From Cheilinus undulatus (lineage: Eukaryota > Chordata > Actinopteri > Labriformes > Labridae): a stretch of DNA of 64,000 nt. Position 1 is the stretch's first letter. Each line of letters opens with the position of its first letter. A program made the translations under genes and the position numbers. Where the stretch lies: assembly GCF_018320785.1 (NCBI RefSeq), contig NC_054881.1, positions 29,156,947 to 29,220,946 of the forward strand. Direction: 5' to 3'. A model generated the notes under the pieces. The model saw nothing but the letters and a program-made list of their open reading frames with translations. It was not told the DNA's origin and did no database searches. Shown here piece after piece: positions 23,784-37,900 of the stretch.

Positions 23784-26700
23784 ATGATGTTACGGACGCT
23801 GTGTCGGACCGGCGGGGCCCTCCTACAGGTAATTCTGAAGTATAGTAACGCAGTAACGCTCGTGAGCTCGTTCAAACTGCCGACAGTTCATTCTCAGTCG
23901 TTGGTGAAGTGCATGTCATTCAGAGATTGTCTTTGTAGCCATATTCTGTTTATTGCTGCTGTTCATATCCCAGAAATCACCACTGTGTGCGCTTTTGGCT
24001 AAAAGAGAGGAATTATTTTAAATTTAGATGCTAACCGGCCAATTCCGGCCACTGCCAGGCTATACTTCTACCTTGTTATGTTTGCTTATAAAGCCTGAAG
24101 AAATTCATTGATTGTGAGTATATACATTTCCTTTAAAGGGAGATACACTTCTCATGTTAGTTAAAAATATACAAGAAAAACTACTTTTTTACAAAGAGAC
24201 TAAAGAAACATAATTTCATGAAAAAATTAATTGATAGTTTAAAAAAGTTTATGTAAAATCCTTGTTTTATCCCTCATAGCAGTCAGTGACCAAGGCGAGG
24301 CATTATTTATGAGAGTCTTTTCAGCTGGTCAAAGCCTGTGTATTTTCTTTATCTTGACATTAGGGCTGAATGATTTGCAAAATTAATCCAGTTGCGCCAG
24401 CCCCCCCCCCCCCCCCCATCTTAAGTATTTTTCAACAAATTCAAGCAATAAATAAGACTATTTGTATTGAAAACAACAAGGGTACAACAAGTTTTGAGCT
24501 ATAAAGGAGGCAGCTGGGGTGGAGGAGGTGAGGATGGCTACCAGCTGATCACAGCTGGGGCCTGACTTTCATGAAGTAACACTAAGCTTCATCACTTTTA
24601 GATAGAATGAGCTAACTATTTTGGATCGTATTGCAAAATTTGATGTCATTTGCTTTGTTTAAGGGCATTGTCATTTTGATGTTGCTCATTTTGATTAAGA
24701 AAAACATACATAAAACACAGGAAGGAGGATTTTTGTAAACCATTTAAAAAAAAATGACATTTGAATGTTTGCATAATGTGCATAAAATCTCTGCTGCTGC
24801 TGCTGCTGCAAAAAAAAAGATTTGTTAAACTGGTATTTTGACACATTTCAAGTTAAAGAAATATTAGGCTACAACTTCTGCGATTTGACAATTGCAGCAG
24901 GCCATACTGCAATTTAATCTAATTTGCTATTAATTGCCTCAACCCCTTGGATGAAATAAAAATTCAACTGTAATCATCTTTGCTATTGATAGTAGACTTT
25001 TTCACTGTTAGATGACCATAGCCAAGTTTTCAACTGTCAGTAAATGCCATTCAAAGTAAAGTGACTAATTAAATAAGAGTACTAAAATGCTTATTTTAAC
25101 CCAGTTCCTTTTATTTTTCAAATTAAGAAATTTAGTTTCTCAGACATATTAGATCCTAAAAATCAGTAAATTTATCAAGCGTAAGTTGTGTAACTGCTGG
25201 CATTTCTTTTTGACTGACTGACAGAATCAGTCATACAATCAATAGATCCTTAGGGAAATTCAAGGTGCCCAGTTCCACTAACAGACACATGATGACATGA
25301 GACATCTCTTACATTACCCCTCCCCCTCACACACACACACAATATTTACACAACCTTCTTACAGAAGTCAAAAACCATACCAAATTAACCAAGCAAAAAT
25401 ATGTTTTAGCCTGTATAAGACCACAAGCTGTGCAAAAAGATACAGCAAAGTACAGCATTGTTTTATGGAGAAAAAATTAAGATTTCAATATGTACAAGCT
25501 CTTCGTGGGTATTTTTTCTAGTATACAAGTTCATGAGGTTGCTAGCATAGTTGCAATATGTGCAAATGTGCAAGAATGCTGGCTTTACATTATCAACCGT
25601 TTACAAACGGTAGATATGATTTAAGATAGTTGATTGTTGTACCTCATAGAGCCGTCTTACAGTATTTGAGTTACAGTGAATAGTAAAATGAATTGGTTTG
25701 TCTCTGTAGCAAACCCAGCGCACAGTGCCAAAGTTATGGATTACACCAGCCCAGCAGCGATGGGCATCCAGCCTTCCCATGAACACTGTGGTTCTCTTCG
25801 TACCCCAACAGGAAGCCTGGGTGGTTGAGAGAATGGGGCGCTTCCATCGAATCTTAGAGCCGGTACTACTGCCTTATTTTCGCATTATTCTTATTCAAAA
25901 AGCAATAGCGTCAAATATTAATGTGGATATTGATATTTTAGATAAATAACACATTTTTGTATTTTTTTAGGGTTTAAACTTCCTTATACCCTTACTTGAC
26001 CGAATTCGCTATGTGCAAAGTCTCAAAGAGATTGTAATTGATGTTCCAGAGCAGTCTGCCGTGTCTTTGGGTGAGAAATTATTTAAGGACTAAATTCACA
26101 GTCAGTTATATAAAGCATAGCTTGTGCAATGTGTTTAAAATTATTTTTCCCAACACTTTCAGATAACGTAACACTACAGATTGATGGAGTGCTTTACCTA
26201 AGGATCTTAGACCCTTTTAAGGTATGTGGTTAAGTCCAATTTTAAATTAATAAATACTTGTAATGTTGTTCTCTAATCAAAGTTTCATAATTATTTTTTT
26301 ACTGTTTTTTACCAGGCCAGTTATGGTGTGGAGGATCCAGAATATGCAGTAACACAATTGGCGCAAACCACTATGAGGTCAGAATTGGGCAAACTCACGC
26401 TGGATAAGGTGTTCAGGGTAAAGACAAACTACTCCTTCGAGTTGTAATTAATGGTGTCTAAGGTCTTGTAGTGCTTAAACTTCTGTTTACTTTTAAGGAA
26501 AGGGAGTCCCTAAATTCTAACATCGTCCACTCGATCAACCAAGCTTCAGATGAGTGGGGGATCCGGTGTCTCCGTTATGAAATCAAAGATATACATGTTC
26601 CACCGCGTGTCAAAGAGTCCATGCAGATGCAGGTAAGGAAAAGTGTGCATTGCTTTGTGATTTGTATCATTTGGGCAAATAAAGTATCACCCCTCTACAT

Positions 26701-29608
26701 TAATGCCAGCTGAGTTGGGAGAAATAAGAACTGGGACTTTTCAAACTAGCTTATGCTCATTTTGTTATTAAGCAAAAGGAAATATTTGTAACGATATTGA
26801 TATTGAAATTAGACACTTTACAGATGAGACTCTGGGTAGCCTAATAAGACATTACTATGAAAGCAAAAGTTTAAAGGCACATCTAATTACTTCTGTACAG
26901 GTAGAGGCTGAAAGGAAGAAGAGAGCCACAGTGCTGGAGTCTGAAGGGACAAGGGAAGCAGCCATTAACGTTGCAGAAGGTCGTAAACAAGCTCAGATTT
27001 TGGCATCAGAGGGACAAAAGGCTGAACAGATCAACAAAGCAGCTGGTAGGTGCATGTAGAAACCTAGTTTTCTTGTTTTAGAGCTATACGTTCAATCAAG
27101 CATGATAAAAGATCTAGGCTGAAGCTATTAGGATAAAAGTACCTTAAAGGGATACTTCAACATTTTGGCAAATTCGCCCATTGCCATAATTCTTATAGTC
27201 TTAGTAATAGGTTCGTTACCTTCAGTTGTCAGTGCAAGCTATTTTTAGATCAGCGCTGCCAAGTTTGGACCTGCTGTGCCAACTCAATGTAAGCAGACGG
27301 TATTCCGGCTTTCCCTCATCAAACTCATCAAATATACAATCCAACAACTCCAAAATGCTCTCGTGGACAAGTTGTGACCTGCACATTTACCACGCTATGA
27401 AATAATCATGGAACATTACGAGACAGAGATGTTTTGAAGCTAAATGCAAAGCCGGAACTACACTCCAGACATGGCTGCTGCACTGTGTCACTCCACCTAG
27501 TGGTTTACTCAAGAAAGAGTTCTGAGTATTTGCTTCATGTGTCGTAATGTTACATCCATTTGGAATGTCCTGAAGGAGAAAGAAACCACTGGTGTACTCA
27601 GTAACAGACATTGAACAGGTGGACCAAGGAAAACAGCAGCAGTTGACAGATTGGTATATGATGAAGTTTGATGAAAGCCCTAAAACTGCTGTATTGGAAC
27701 AGTGAGGTTAATTCCTTTATTTTTGCTGTAGACTGAAAACATTGGGGGTTGAAATCAAAAGGTCATTTTCCACGTGAGCAAAAGTATTGGAACATCTCAC
27801 TGACAGGTTAATTTTGTTGCTAGGTATGTCCTTTTACATCGATTACTAAAACAATAAACAGTGCTGAATGTCTGCGCTCAGTTTCAGATTTGGGTTTTGC
27901 ACGTGCAGACTGCATTTATAGTTAGACATGTAACTAACATGAAAACCTGGAGCTGGAACAAACATTGGCTATGGCCAATACAACCATTTGGAATGTCCTG
28001 AAGGAGAAAGAAACCACTGGTGTACTCAGTAACAGACATTGAACAGGTGGACCAAGGAAAACAGCAGCAGTTGACGACAGAAACGTTGTGAGAACGGTAA
28101 AGAAAGACCCTAAAACAACTGTTGGTGACATCAGTAACAACCTCCCGAGGGCAGGAGTGAAGGTATTACCATCTACTGTTTGCAGAACACTTCATGAACA
28201 AAAGTACAGAGGCTTCACCAGAAGATGCAAACCACTCATTAGCAAGAAGAGCAGGAAGACCAGGCTGGAATTTGCAAAAAAAAAAATACAGAGACGAGCC
28301 TCAAAAATTCAGTGACAAAGTTTTATGGACTGATGAGATAAAGATGAACCTTTACTAAAGTTATGGAAAGGCTAAAGTTTGAAGAATCCAGAACATACAA
28401 GCTCATCTGTGAAACACAGTGGAGGTAATGTCATGGCTTGGGCTTGCATGGCTTCTTCTGAGACAGGCTCATTTATCTACATTGATGATGTAACACATGA
28501 TGGCAGCAGCAACATGAAATCAAAAGTCTACAGAAACATTTTGTCTGCTAGTTTAAAGAAAGATGCAACTAAACTGATGAAGAGATCCTTCATCATGCAG
28601 CAAGATAATGACCCAAAACACACTGCCAAAAAAAAATCCAGGGCAAGAAGTGGAAGGTTTCAGACTGGCCAAGTCAGTCTTCAGACTTCAACCCTATAGA
28701 GCATTTTACCTGCTAAAGAGGAGACTGTGGTGAAAGCCTGGAAAAGCATCACAAAAGAAGAATGCAAAAGTTTGGTGATCATTGGGTCACAGGCTTGATG
28801 CAGTTAATACAGAAAAAGGATTAGCAACTAAATAGCACCTAGGAATTTGATGTTCTGTAGCAAATAATGCTATCTTCTACATTGTATCAGATCCAAATGT
28901 AAATAAAAGCTGAAATGTTGATCTCTTGTCCCATATTCATCTTTTGATGTCAAACCCAAATGTTCTCAGTCTACAGCAGAAATAAAGGAATTGACCTCAC
29001 TGTTCCAAAATTTTAGGAGGGGAGTGTATATATAGAGAAAGATAATATAACAATGCCACTTGTATGTCACTACTTCATAACTTCATTTTTTTTCCCAGGT
29101 GAGGCCCAAGCTGTCTTAGCAAAAGCAGAGGCAAAGGCGAAGGCTATTCGTATGCTGTCAGAAGCTCTGACTGAGCATGTGAGGCTTCCGTAATTTATTT
29201 TTTTCAACTTGATAAAGAATCTTATTCATGAATTTCACCAATCTGTTATGATGATAATTCTGATTGTTTGTTATACAGAATGGGAATGCAGCGGCCTCTT
29301 TGAGTGTGGCTGAACAATACGTGTCTGCTTTCTCCAACCTTGCCAAAGAGTCCAACACTATCCTTCTGCCCTCTAATACCGGAGACATTAGCGGAATGGT
29401 CACACAGGTATTTCTGTCTTGAATTTTAACATTAATAGACATCAGTTAGTGTATTTTTGTTGCTAGGCCAATAACCGTTCACATTTTATTTCACTGTATG
29501 CAGGCTATGACCATTTACAGCACATTGGCAAAGACGAGCCCGAAAGCAGTGCCAGAAGTGGTGGAGAAGAGTGAAGAGCATGAGAATCAGTCTACATCAA
29601 TGCAATAA
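23784..29608 (+). CDS. stoml2: stoml2, stomatin-like protein 2 (mitochondrial SPFH scaffold), complete
   Basis: STOML2 is a mitochondrial inner-membrane SPFH protein that organises cardiolipin-rich domains with prohibitins (family knowledge). Ten exons join in phase: 23787-23828, 25710-25862, 25971-26070, 26163-26221, 26316-26417, 26498-26632, 26901-27045, 29099-29178, 29279-29407 and 29504-29608 (TAA). The product is 349 aa (human 356). Residues 1-37 contain Arg and Lys but no Asp or Glu, as expected of a mitochondrial presequence. The SPFH domain follows ([19 protein letters not shown] at 39-57; [19 protein letters not shown] to about 197), then an Ala/Glu/Lys-rich helical segment to about 272. 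The last 30 residues diverge from the mammalian tail. ATGs at 23784 and 23787 are adjacent and in frame; I number from the second. Intron 2 (1.9 kb) and intron 7 (2.1 kb) carry repeats. Pigo follows in the same direction. Confidence 0.97.
24363..24950. repeat. Dispersed hAT-like repeat in stoml2 intron 2
   Basis: It starts AGGGCTGAATGATTTGCAAA and ends near TTGCCTCAACCCCTT, which suggests inverted termini. The centre resembles 17940-18090. It includes a run of 15 C near 24403-24417 and a short CTG repeat near 24790. Confidence 0.5.
27144..27543. repeat. Interspersed repeat beginning at TTAA, in stoml2 intron 7
   Basis: It opens TTAAAGGGATACTTCAACA, a start resembling the TTAA-flanked elements at 33209 and 58514. 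Its right end is not clear because it runs into Tc1 material at 27556. Non-coding. Confidence 0.4.
27556..27647 (+). repeat. Exact 92-bp copy of a Tc1 segment (second copy at 27984-28075)
   Basis: Every base from CCATTTGGAATG to CAGCAGTTGAC is identical to 27984-28075, 428 bp downstream, where it forms part of the Tc1-like element. This copy lies outside that element's left terminal repeat. Confidence 0.9.
27690..29030 (+). mobile_element. Degenerate Tc1-like transposon in stoml2 intron 7
   Basis: The left arm (TTGGAACAGTGAGGTTAATT, then GCTGTAGACTGAAAACATT) is the inverse complement, with few changes, of the right arm near 28955-29030 (CAGTCTACAGCAGAAATAAA, then CCTCACTGTTCCAAAATTTT). Between them, 28088-28315 and 28379-28690 translate to a Tc1 transposase with frame breaks: [29 protein letters not shown] and [13 protein letters not shown]. 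The outermost left bases are altered. The element is inactive and on the same strand as stoml2. Confidence 0.85.
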
Positions 29609-30114
29609 CAGCAACTCAGTGAATGAACTCAAAGCAGTAAAATGACAGAACAAGGAGAAGCAGATTATGTTTGAGTTATAAGGGCCTAAAGGCATTGCTG
29701 TGTGTGCAGAGTTCACATACCTTCTGCAAGCAGGAAAACAAAGAAACTTTATAAACTGCTGGGATGTTTTGCCTCACTGTGCTGGGTAAATCACATCTCT
29801 TGAAAGAGGACAATCCAGATCTTCACTTACCATTGTTTGTGTTCCGGGTTGTAAAATGGGAAATTTAGCACCAGCCTTTAGCTAAATAAATTCACACTCT
29901 AGATTTTAGAAGGCAACCGAAATGGTGAATTTGAAGGGATTTAATAGCGACTCTGGCCAACTGATATTGTAAGCCATGGATATTGCGCAAAGATGATTTC
30001 TTAGAATAGAGTGATTGTATTTGCGCAATGTATGACCCAGGGTTTCTGTATTCCTGCATAAACCCTTGGTGTAACCTCATGGATTTGATTTTGATGGCTC
30101 AGCTAAAAAATTAG

Positions 30115-30120
30115 AATAAA
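30115..30120 (+). promoter_or_regulatory. Probable stoml2 polyadenylation signal
   Basis: AATAAA about 510 bases after the stoml2 stop codon, the first plus-strand canonical signal at a typical 3' UTR distance. A second AATAAA at 30922-30927 could serve a longer form. Confidence 0.55.
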
Positions 30121-31943
30121 ATACATGATTATGTTTAGTGCTTTCTCTTTCCGCAATCTGTTCTGAAGGGCTGGTCCAAATAGTTGTCTTCAAATTCTTT
30201 AGGTATTTTACTATTGATGTGGTTATAGGACATAGCTCTGGTAAGTCACTTGCTTAGAATCTGCTAGTTTACAGACATCAAGGACAAGTCTTCCAGCTGT
30301 CCTCGGCTTCAGTGGGACCAACAACTTCATGTTGCTACGTATGATGTCTGTGTAAGCTTCAGAATTGAGAATTTCCTGAAGTGTACTTTTTCATAACTTC
30401 ACCCTTTTAAGATTAATATGTCATTTCCCTGAAGAACCTTATCAAATACCTGTTTCAGAAAAAGCGTTGAGCAGAGGACAGCTCTGAATTTATTCAGAAA
30501 TCCTATTTCTTCACAAGTATGACTCAGCCCTAGCAGAAAATATTCCACCCTGTTTGTTTTTACCCCATATTGTTTGTATTTAAGTTTTGTGGTTCTCTGC
30601 AGTGACAGATTTGCCAATTTCACTGATGCCTACGGGTTTATTAAAATGAAATGTAGAAGTGAAACTGGCACTGTGGTACTTGACAGGGAGCAGAGTTTGG
30701 AGTTTACATTTTGATGGAAAAGACTATTGTAAAGCACTTCTCTTGAAAAAATATTTAAAAAGATTTATTTGTAAGCAAAAGTTTATGAAAACAACTGGAC
30801 TTTGGAATCCCTGGCCTATGTTGATATTACACTGGCAATATGATTTGAAAAACGACCTTTAAGTTGGCCAACATGTTTTAGGTTACTGTTCACTGCTGTT
30901 CAGCAATGTTAATTGACATTAAATAAAAACAATAACAAAACAAAGTTGTTTAAGTCCGTCTGTTTGCCTATTAATATACATGAATGCTTGGAAGTGTCTA
31001 GTCTATAGAGCACGAGTATATCCAGTATCCAGTATATATCTACCGTGACCGCTGACAAAAAAAAAGTGACAAAAAGGTAGCGCGCCATCATAAAGATCGA
31101 TTTTTTTTCTACAATACATCCGTATCCATTAAAAAGGTGACAGCCCTAGATGACGCAAAAAATTTGGATTCACTAAACAGTCAATGAGTTAGTGATAAAT
31201 CTACCTATTGCTTGCCTGCACCTTTCTTTGGCTTGAAATTAAGCCCTCGGTTTTGTCTTAGAGGTGTTGGGGACAACAATATTTGCTTAAATACCTCGTC
31301 GTTGTTTATAGTAAATAGAAAAAAAAACAATATTTTGAAATTTTATATGAAATGTTATAGCCCTTTTTATGTTTTCTTCTCTTCGGCGATTCGAAAACTT
31401 CGCCTGAAAAAAAACAACATGAGGGGAAAATCGCTCTCAGATTGTGTTACATTAAAAACGTCCGCTATGTACTTCCGCCGGGCTGCAGCCACGCTGAAGT
31501 TCCTTGCTGTCACCAGCTTTCTAGTCTCATTGTAAGGGGAGTCCCAATGAAGGTGAGCGTAGTGTGGCGTTGTTCTCTGTTTACCTGACACACCTGTACC
31601 TGTGTTATTAACACACACATAAACGTCCGCCCTCGGCCGGGAGAGGACGAAAAGCCGACAGCTACAAGGTCAGTGGCTAGAGCCAAGCAAGCTAGCTGTG
31701 GCTAACAGCGTTAATTTATAGACGAAAATAGTCACCTGTGTTAGCTAGTCACTTACTGAACAATTCCTGGCGGGTCTGTTCTGTGTATTAGTTTATCTGT
31801 TGTTTGAGGTTTCTGTCGAGGTGCCTATAGCCAATAGTTACATCCTTTGTGGCAGGTGTTTTCCATGCACAGATCTTAGACTTATTTCTTAGAGAAACAG
31901 TTTCATGAATTTAACTTTAACATCTGTCATCTGCTTGTGAAGG
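30121..31943. other. Intergenic region and probable pigo 5' UTR/promoter
   Basis: No coding sequence recognised. Near 31125-31148 is the inverted hAT-type end GGTGACAGCCCTA, whose complement also occurs at 14673. The segment 31456-31500 is richer in CpG and contains ACTTCCGCCGGG, an ETS-like site that could belong to a TATA-less pigo promoter. CTACAAG/GTCAGT near 31674 could be a 5' UTR splice donor, but I cannot confirm it. Confidence 0.4.
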
Positions 31944-34900
31944 ATGATGAGGCTCCCAGTGCTGTCCCTACTCCTGTGGATGTGTGCGGTGTACTTCGTG
32001 GGCATCTACCTTTTCGTGGGTGGATTTCTGCTGGTAAGGCTGGAGGTGAACAGGACCAGCACCTGCGGAGACGTCCTGCAGCCCGGAGAGGAGCCAGTGG
32101 ACTTCTGCCGCGCCCAGCCGCGTTTCCGTAAGGTTGTGCTCCTCATCATTGACGCCCTCAAGATAGACTTCGCCCGGTTTGACCCGAACAACACGGAGCC
32201 CCGTCCATATGAGAACAAGCTACCTGTGCTAGAGGAGACTGTATCATCCAGGCCCTTCCACAGCCGCTTGTACCCCTTTCGTGCTGACCCACCAACGACT
32301 ACAATGCAGAGGATCAAGGGCTTTACGACTGGTTCCTTGCCCACCTTCGTGGATGTGGGGAATAACTTTGCATCCAGTGCCATATTGGAAGATAACCTCA
32401 TACACCAGTTTGGGCAAGTGGGTAAGTTGAAACACAGAAGTATGAGAAAAATACCAATAGACAGTCATATATAACACACGAGGATTCATAACATGGTGAT
32501 GTAAAGTGTTTCTACATGGCTGGTAATTTAAAAAGCATACAGGTTAGAGAACAGAGGAAGGGGGTTGACTGGCTGATCAGTGACTGTGGTGCTTCAGTAA
32601 TAAATCAAAGTTGGGTGCTCTTGTAGAACGGGGGAAAGAAATGTCCAAAAAAGGGGAGAAACCCAGGCACTGCCTCATCGTGTGTGTACATGGTTATGGA
32701 TGTGTTTGAATGCTGATACTGATAGACAATTCTCCATAGCCACCTCTGCCTTGTGTGTGAATGTGGAGTGAATGTTGTGTATGGGTAGATTTGACCTGCG
32801 GTGTAAAAGCATTACTCATCTAAGTAGTCAGGTGACTAGAGAAGCACACACAAGCTCAAGTCCATTTACTGTGCACCTCAGTTAATGTACTGGAAGATTT
32901 AGCTGCTGTTCATTTTTACAAAAAATTTAAAGTTAATGCATTGCTCCACTTTTAATCTTATCATTTTCACCTTAGCCAAAACAGGTGCACTTCAGTCAGT
33001 AGCTAGAAGGGAACAAAAGACATCAGTTGTTGGAAACTTACAGCAGTTGTGAGTGAATACCCAACTGTTAATATATAACACTTGCTGTGACTGTGAACTA
33101 CATGGTTTTATCCTCAGAAGCACAGTCTCATTGTTTAATAGCCAAACCTCTAACACAGATCTTATCTGTGATCCTCTGCTGCTAGTTCTTCAGTCATTAA
33201 GAGTGTTGTTAAAGGGGATATATAAACAAAAATCACTTTTTCAGGCTTTTCTAACACAAATATGTGCCCCTGGATTTTCCACAATCCCCTCAAGTACCAG
33301 AAAAATCCATTCCCTCTCCCCCTGTCTTTCTCCACATTTCAGAAAATTTGTGCAAGCCTTTCTCAGATTTTACTCCTAGTGACCTCACATGGGGAGTAAG
33401 CACCCGCCCCAAGGTTTGGTTGGCCCTCCCCCACTTGGAGGAAGGTTCTATCCTTCTCTACTGATCTTCCTCTCAGCTACCAGCTGAGATGCTGGATAGC
33501 TCTGTGGGTTACCCTGCTGTCTCTACGGTCTGGGAGATTGATGGTTTAAATCCCAGTCAGGTCCCAAACTTTGATAAAAGTGTCTGTAACATCAGGACGG
33601 CTGCATCCATTTCCTGAGAGGGTTGTGGTCATGGGCGGAGTCAAACAGCTCATTCACATTTAAAGCTACAAACACAGAAACAGCTCGTTCTGAGAAGGGC
33701 TGAAACAGAGGGCCTTTTAGACATGCAAAAATCCAATACTGAAGTGTTTTTCAGCAGTAAACTTCACAGACATGTTTTGGGGACCTCTGAGGACTATATA
33801 AACTTGTCTCAAAAGGGTAAAATATGTCTCCTTTAACTATTGAGTAAACATTTACAAATTATATGATAAAGACTTTGTTATTGCAAGTATGTTCTGTAAA
33901 TATAAAAAAGGATGTATTGAGATTGCATCAAAAACATGACACACCTATAGTGTTTTATTTTGTTAATTGTCTATTGGCAAAAGAACATTTTGAAGTATAA
34001 AATTACAATCTAAAGAATATTTTCCCCACTGCACTCCTTATTGAAAGACATCAGGGTTTGGAATGTGCCAGTTTATTGGTTAAGCATCATTATTTGCAAA
34101 TTAATCAGGTACAAGTAGTCATACTGGAAAACTATGATGTGCTGTCAAGGTCAAATGTGAAAGAAATGATCAGCATCAGTATGGAGGAATTCAGAATTGC
34201 AGAGTAATAAAACACTTGAAACAGCAATGGGCTGAATTTTTGTCTAAAACATTAGTATTGGTGGCTGTAATGGCCCAGATTTTCATAATGAATGCATCTT
34301 TAATCAGGACAGGTAGTTTCAGCAGCTGTCAATTGCTGAACCAAAGGTGTGACAACACTGATTTAGGTCTGTAAAGTGCAATTACTTTATTGACTGTTTT
34401 TAATTTTCAAATCATCTTGCATCTCGCAAAGAATAAAAATGATCTGTCTAGTCATATGGACATGTTTGCTTTTTTCTTAGATTATTCCTGATCACAGAAC
34501 AAAGCATTCAGTTAACCTGAAAAGGTAAAAATGAGTGAGAATAGGTGTAAAACACTGATTTTTGTTCTTTTTCAATGTTTACCCCCTGCCAGGCAAAAGA
34601 GTCGTGTTCATGGGTGATGACACTTGGGAAAATCTTTTTCCTAAGAAGTTCCATCGTTCTCTGCCGTTCCCTTCTTTCAATGTTAAGGATCTGCACACTG
34701 TGGACAATGGGATCCTCCAGCACCTCTACACAACTAGTATGACTCCATTCAATATGATCTAATTACACCATAATGATGAGAAAGTTACATTTTGGTTATA
34801 GTCTGGAAACTGTAGTTGATCAAATGGAAGTATTTCTCTATTTTGTAATACTAGTAATTTAAAACGTGCTTCACATCTGTGCCATAATTGCTGTTGGCTT

Positions 34901-37900
34901 TGACAGTGGTGGGGGGTGACTGGGATGTCCTAGTTGCCCATTTCCTTGGAGTTGATCACTGTGGTCACAGGTTTGGTCCTGACCACCCAGCCATGGCAGA
35001 CAAGCTGACCCAGATGGATGAAGTCATCAGGTCAGACAACAGGACAGCTGAGCATGTTTCAGATAATGCTCCAGCTGCAGTCACTATCTCATACTGTTTA
35101 ATGTACCTGTAGCACTGAAGATATCATCTTTCACTGTTGTTTTAAGATGCCAACTAAAAATGGTGAAAAATGTTGTTAATTTCTTTTAAGAAATATAACA
35201 TATTCCTCCAAATCATGTCAAGAATAGAGAGTAATGGGCATGCTCACATTGTGTCAAACCTGTCTTATAATTTACATGATAACTTAATGAGTGGTAAAAC
35301 TCTACATCCTACTATTTCATGAATTTTAATTGGAGGAACCCTTATAATCTATTTTTAGATCTCTCTGACCAAATATTCCTTAACTTTCCTCCAGATCTGT
35401 GATTGACCGTGTTCAGAATGACACTCTCCTGGTGGTGATGGGAGATCATGGGATGACTGACACTGGGGATCATGGAGGAGAAAGTCATAAGGAGACTGAT
35501 GCTGCTATTTTCCTCTACAGTCCTTCTCCTCTGTTTCCTGGACCACCGTCCCAGGTTGGTACTGTAGGTACACTGTTCCAGCAAGTATTAACATGCAGTG
35601 ACAAAGACAGGCATGCAACGCAAGAAAAAAAAAACGGGCTTTTTGACTTCATAGAGTGGCTCCAGGGAATGATTATTGCAAATGATTGAGAGTTATCATT
35701 TCTTCTCAACTACAATATTTAAGACCTTCATTTCCTTCTTAAGAGCTTTGTCATGTATTGAATAATCTCATTTCTATAAACAGTATTTCATATTTTGATT
35801 ATCAAGATAACCAAAACAAAGTGCAGGTCCATAAAGTTCAAATAAATTAAGAAATAAATGAAAGACCAGCCAAACATGAATAAAAAGTAATACTGACAAA
35901 AAAATTCAGTTTACATCCGGGTCTCAAAGTATTGATTACATCTTAAATAACTTACGAGAATTCTGATAAGAATGCAATCTTGAAATAATGTGAACATTTT
36001 AGAACTGAAAATAATTAGCAGTGATGAAATATTTTAACATAGCAATTGCAACTGAGTGATTAAAAAAGCTTCACTTTGGCACCAATTTCACTTTCACATT
36101 TAGCATCAGATTTTCTGTTGTGCCTTTGCTTCATGCTACAGAAATAGTAAATCCTCTAGACATTTAAAAAAATTCAGGTTGAGAGAAAAGCACCATTGAC
36201 AGAAACAAACCATTAACATTTAATTCATTAGTGCAACAAAAATACTTTGACTCTATTGAAAATTCCTGTTTCAACTACCGTATAGTGTTGAAATAATAGT
36301 TATTAAGAACAAGTTAGATTTAATGTGATCGAAGCAACTTATTGCTTCAATTAGTGAGGTTAACCTCAATTATATCTTGCCAAATCAGCGTAGTTTTTAC
36401 TGTATGAATGTGAAACATCAAACCATTCAATGCACTATTTTTTCTGTTCATGCTGTGCAGCCCCCTGAATTCTCTAAATGGATGCTGGCAGGAGGTCTCA
36501 GCAATTTCAGAGATGAAAGTGGGTCTTACTCCAGTAAAGTGATCTTCAACACAGATTTTCATAATTGCAGTGTATTTAGAGCATCACATAAGTCACAGAG
36601 AAACCAGGGGTTGGATTAAAGATGGTGAATATATTACTATTACTTGGAAATAATAACCCTGGCAGCTGGTGGACTTTTAAAGGATGTGGAGCTGTTGTTT
36701 GATCCTTTCTGTGTTACTGTAGAAACATGCAAGATGTAAAAATTCAAGATTAAAAAAAAAAACAAAACACGGCATGTTCCTCATTGCACCAGTGTTAATT
36801 TTAACAGCTATTTTTTATTGTAGTCTCCGTCTTAGTCTTTAGATTAAATGATTTTGAGTTTTACTCACATTTTTAGTTAAGCCTTTATAGTTTTAGTCTA
36901 GTTTTAGATGACAAAAACTGTGTTCTATGCACTCTGCCAAACCTACTGGTAAGAGGAAGAAGAGATACAGATGCATTCTATTTTAACAGATTTACCCACA
37001 CTGGAGAAATATCATTGATTTTGAATGTCTGACAGAAACTAAATTACATTTTAATACAGTTTTAGTCATCTTGACAAAAACGAAACTCACTTTTTATCAG
37101 TTTTAGTTATCAAAGATCTATTTTTGATTAGTCTTAGTATAGTGTTTCCCATGGATAAAAGGCTGTCAACAAACATTTTTTAGTCGTAGTTTTAGCCGAC
37201 AATATTTTAATCAGGAGAGACTTATACAAGTTTAACAATTTATTTTACTATTTTGGAAGTGTTTGGCAATATTTGGAGTTATGAAATGTCTTTGGCTTAT
37301 AAACTCCATTGTGATGTCTTTATGAACTTTAAAAGGCAGTGAGGCAGACAGCAGGATAGGATACCTCCCCCTGGAGTCTAGATACTGTACTGATGCTTTG
37401 ATACAATTTTATTGAACATAAGCATTTTAAATGTCTTCTGCATCAGTACACCGCTGCATTCAGGTCTTCCACTGATCAAAGCAGTGCAGTAGGTCTTCTT
37501 TTGACAGTTGTCTCAGAATCTCTGACGTTCTTTTCTTAACTTCTGACACAGACTCAAAACGTGTATCTTCTGGCACAGATTTGATCTTTAAAAAAATGAA
37601 AATGCCACACAGTGCCAGATCAGGGTGGGTGATCAAGGACTGTCATTTGTTTTTGGGCCAAAAACTGCTTTACTGAGAGCGCAGTGTGAGCTGATGCATT
37701 GTCTTGACGAAGGATGAAACCATTTTTCCATGATTGTGGTCTTTTTCTCCTGACTTTTTGGTCACATTTTTTCTTGAACCTGTTTCTAATATTGTTGATT
37801 TGTTGCTGACCTCTCTGAAACCCACTCCTCCAAAATTATACCCTTAATGTCAAAGAAACATTGATATGGCCTTGAATTTGGGCTTTCACCTTTTTCATCT

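Noticed and set aside
25725..25949. 74-codon ORF starting inside stoml2 exon 2
   Set aside because: It is the true exon 25710-25862 read on into intron 3 past the GT at 25863; the start is internal.
31937..32131. 64-codon ORF overlapping the start of pigo
   Set aside because: Shifted frame over the first pigo exon; the pigo frame matches the family and splices correctly.
36377..36619. 80-codon ORF in pigo intron 4 preceded by a possible acceptor near 36460
   Set aside because: No similarity to PIGO, no matching donor, and the flanking exons already join in phase without it.
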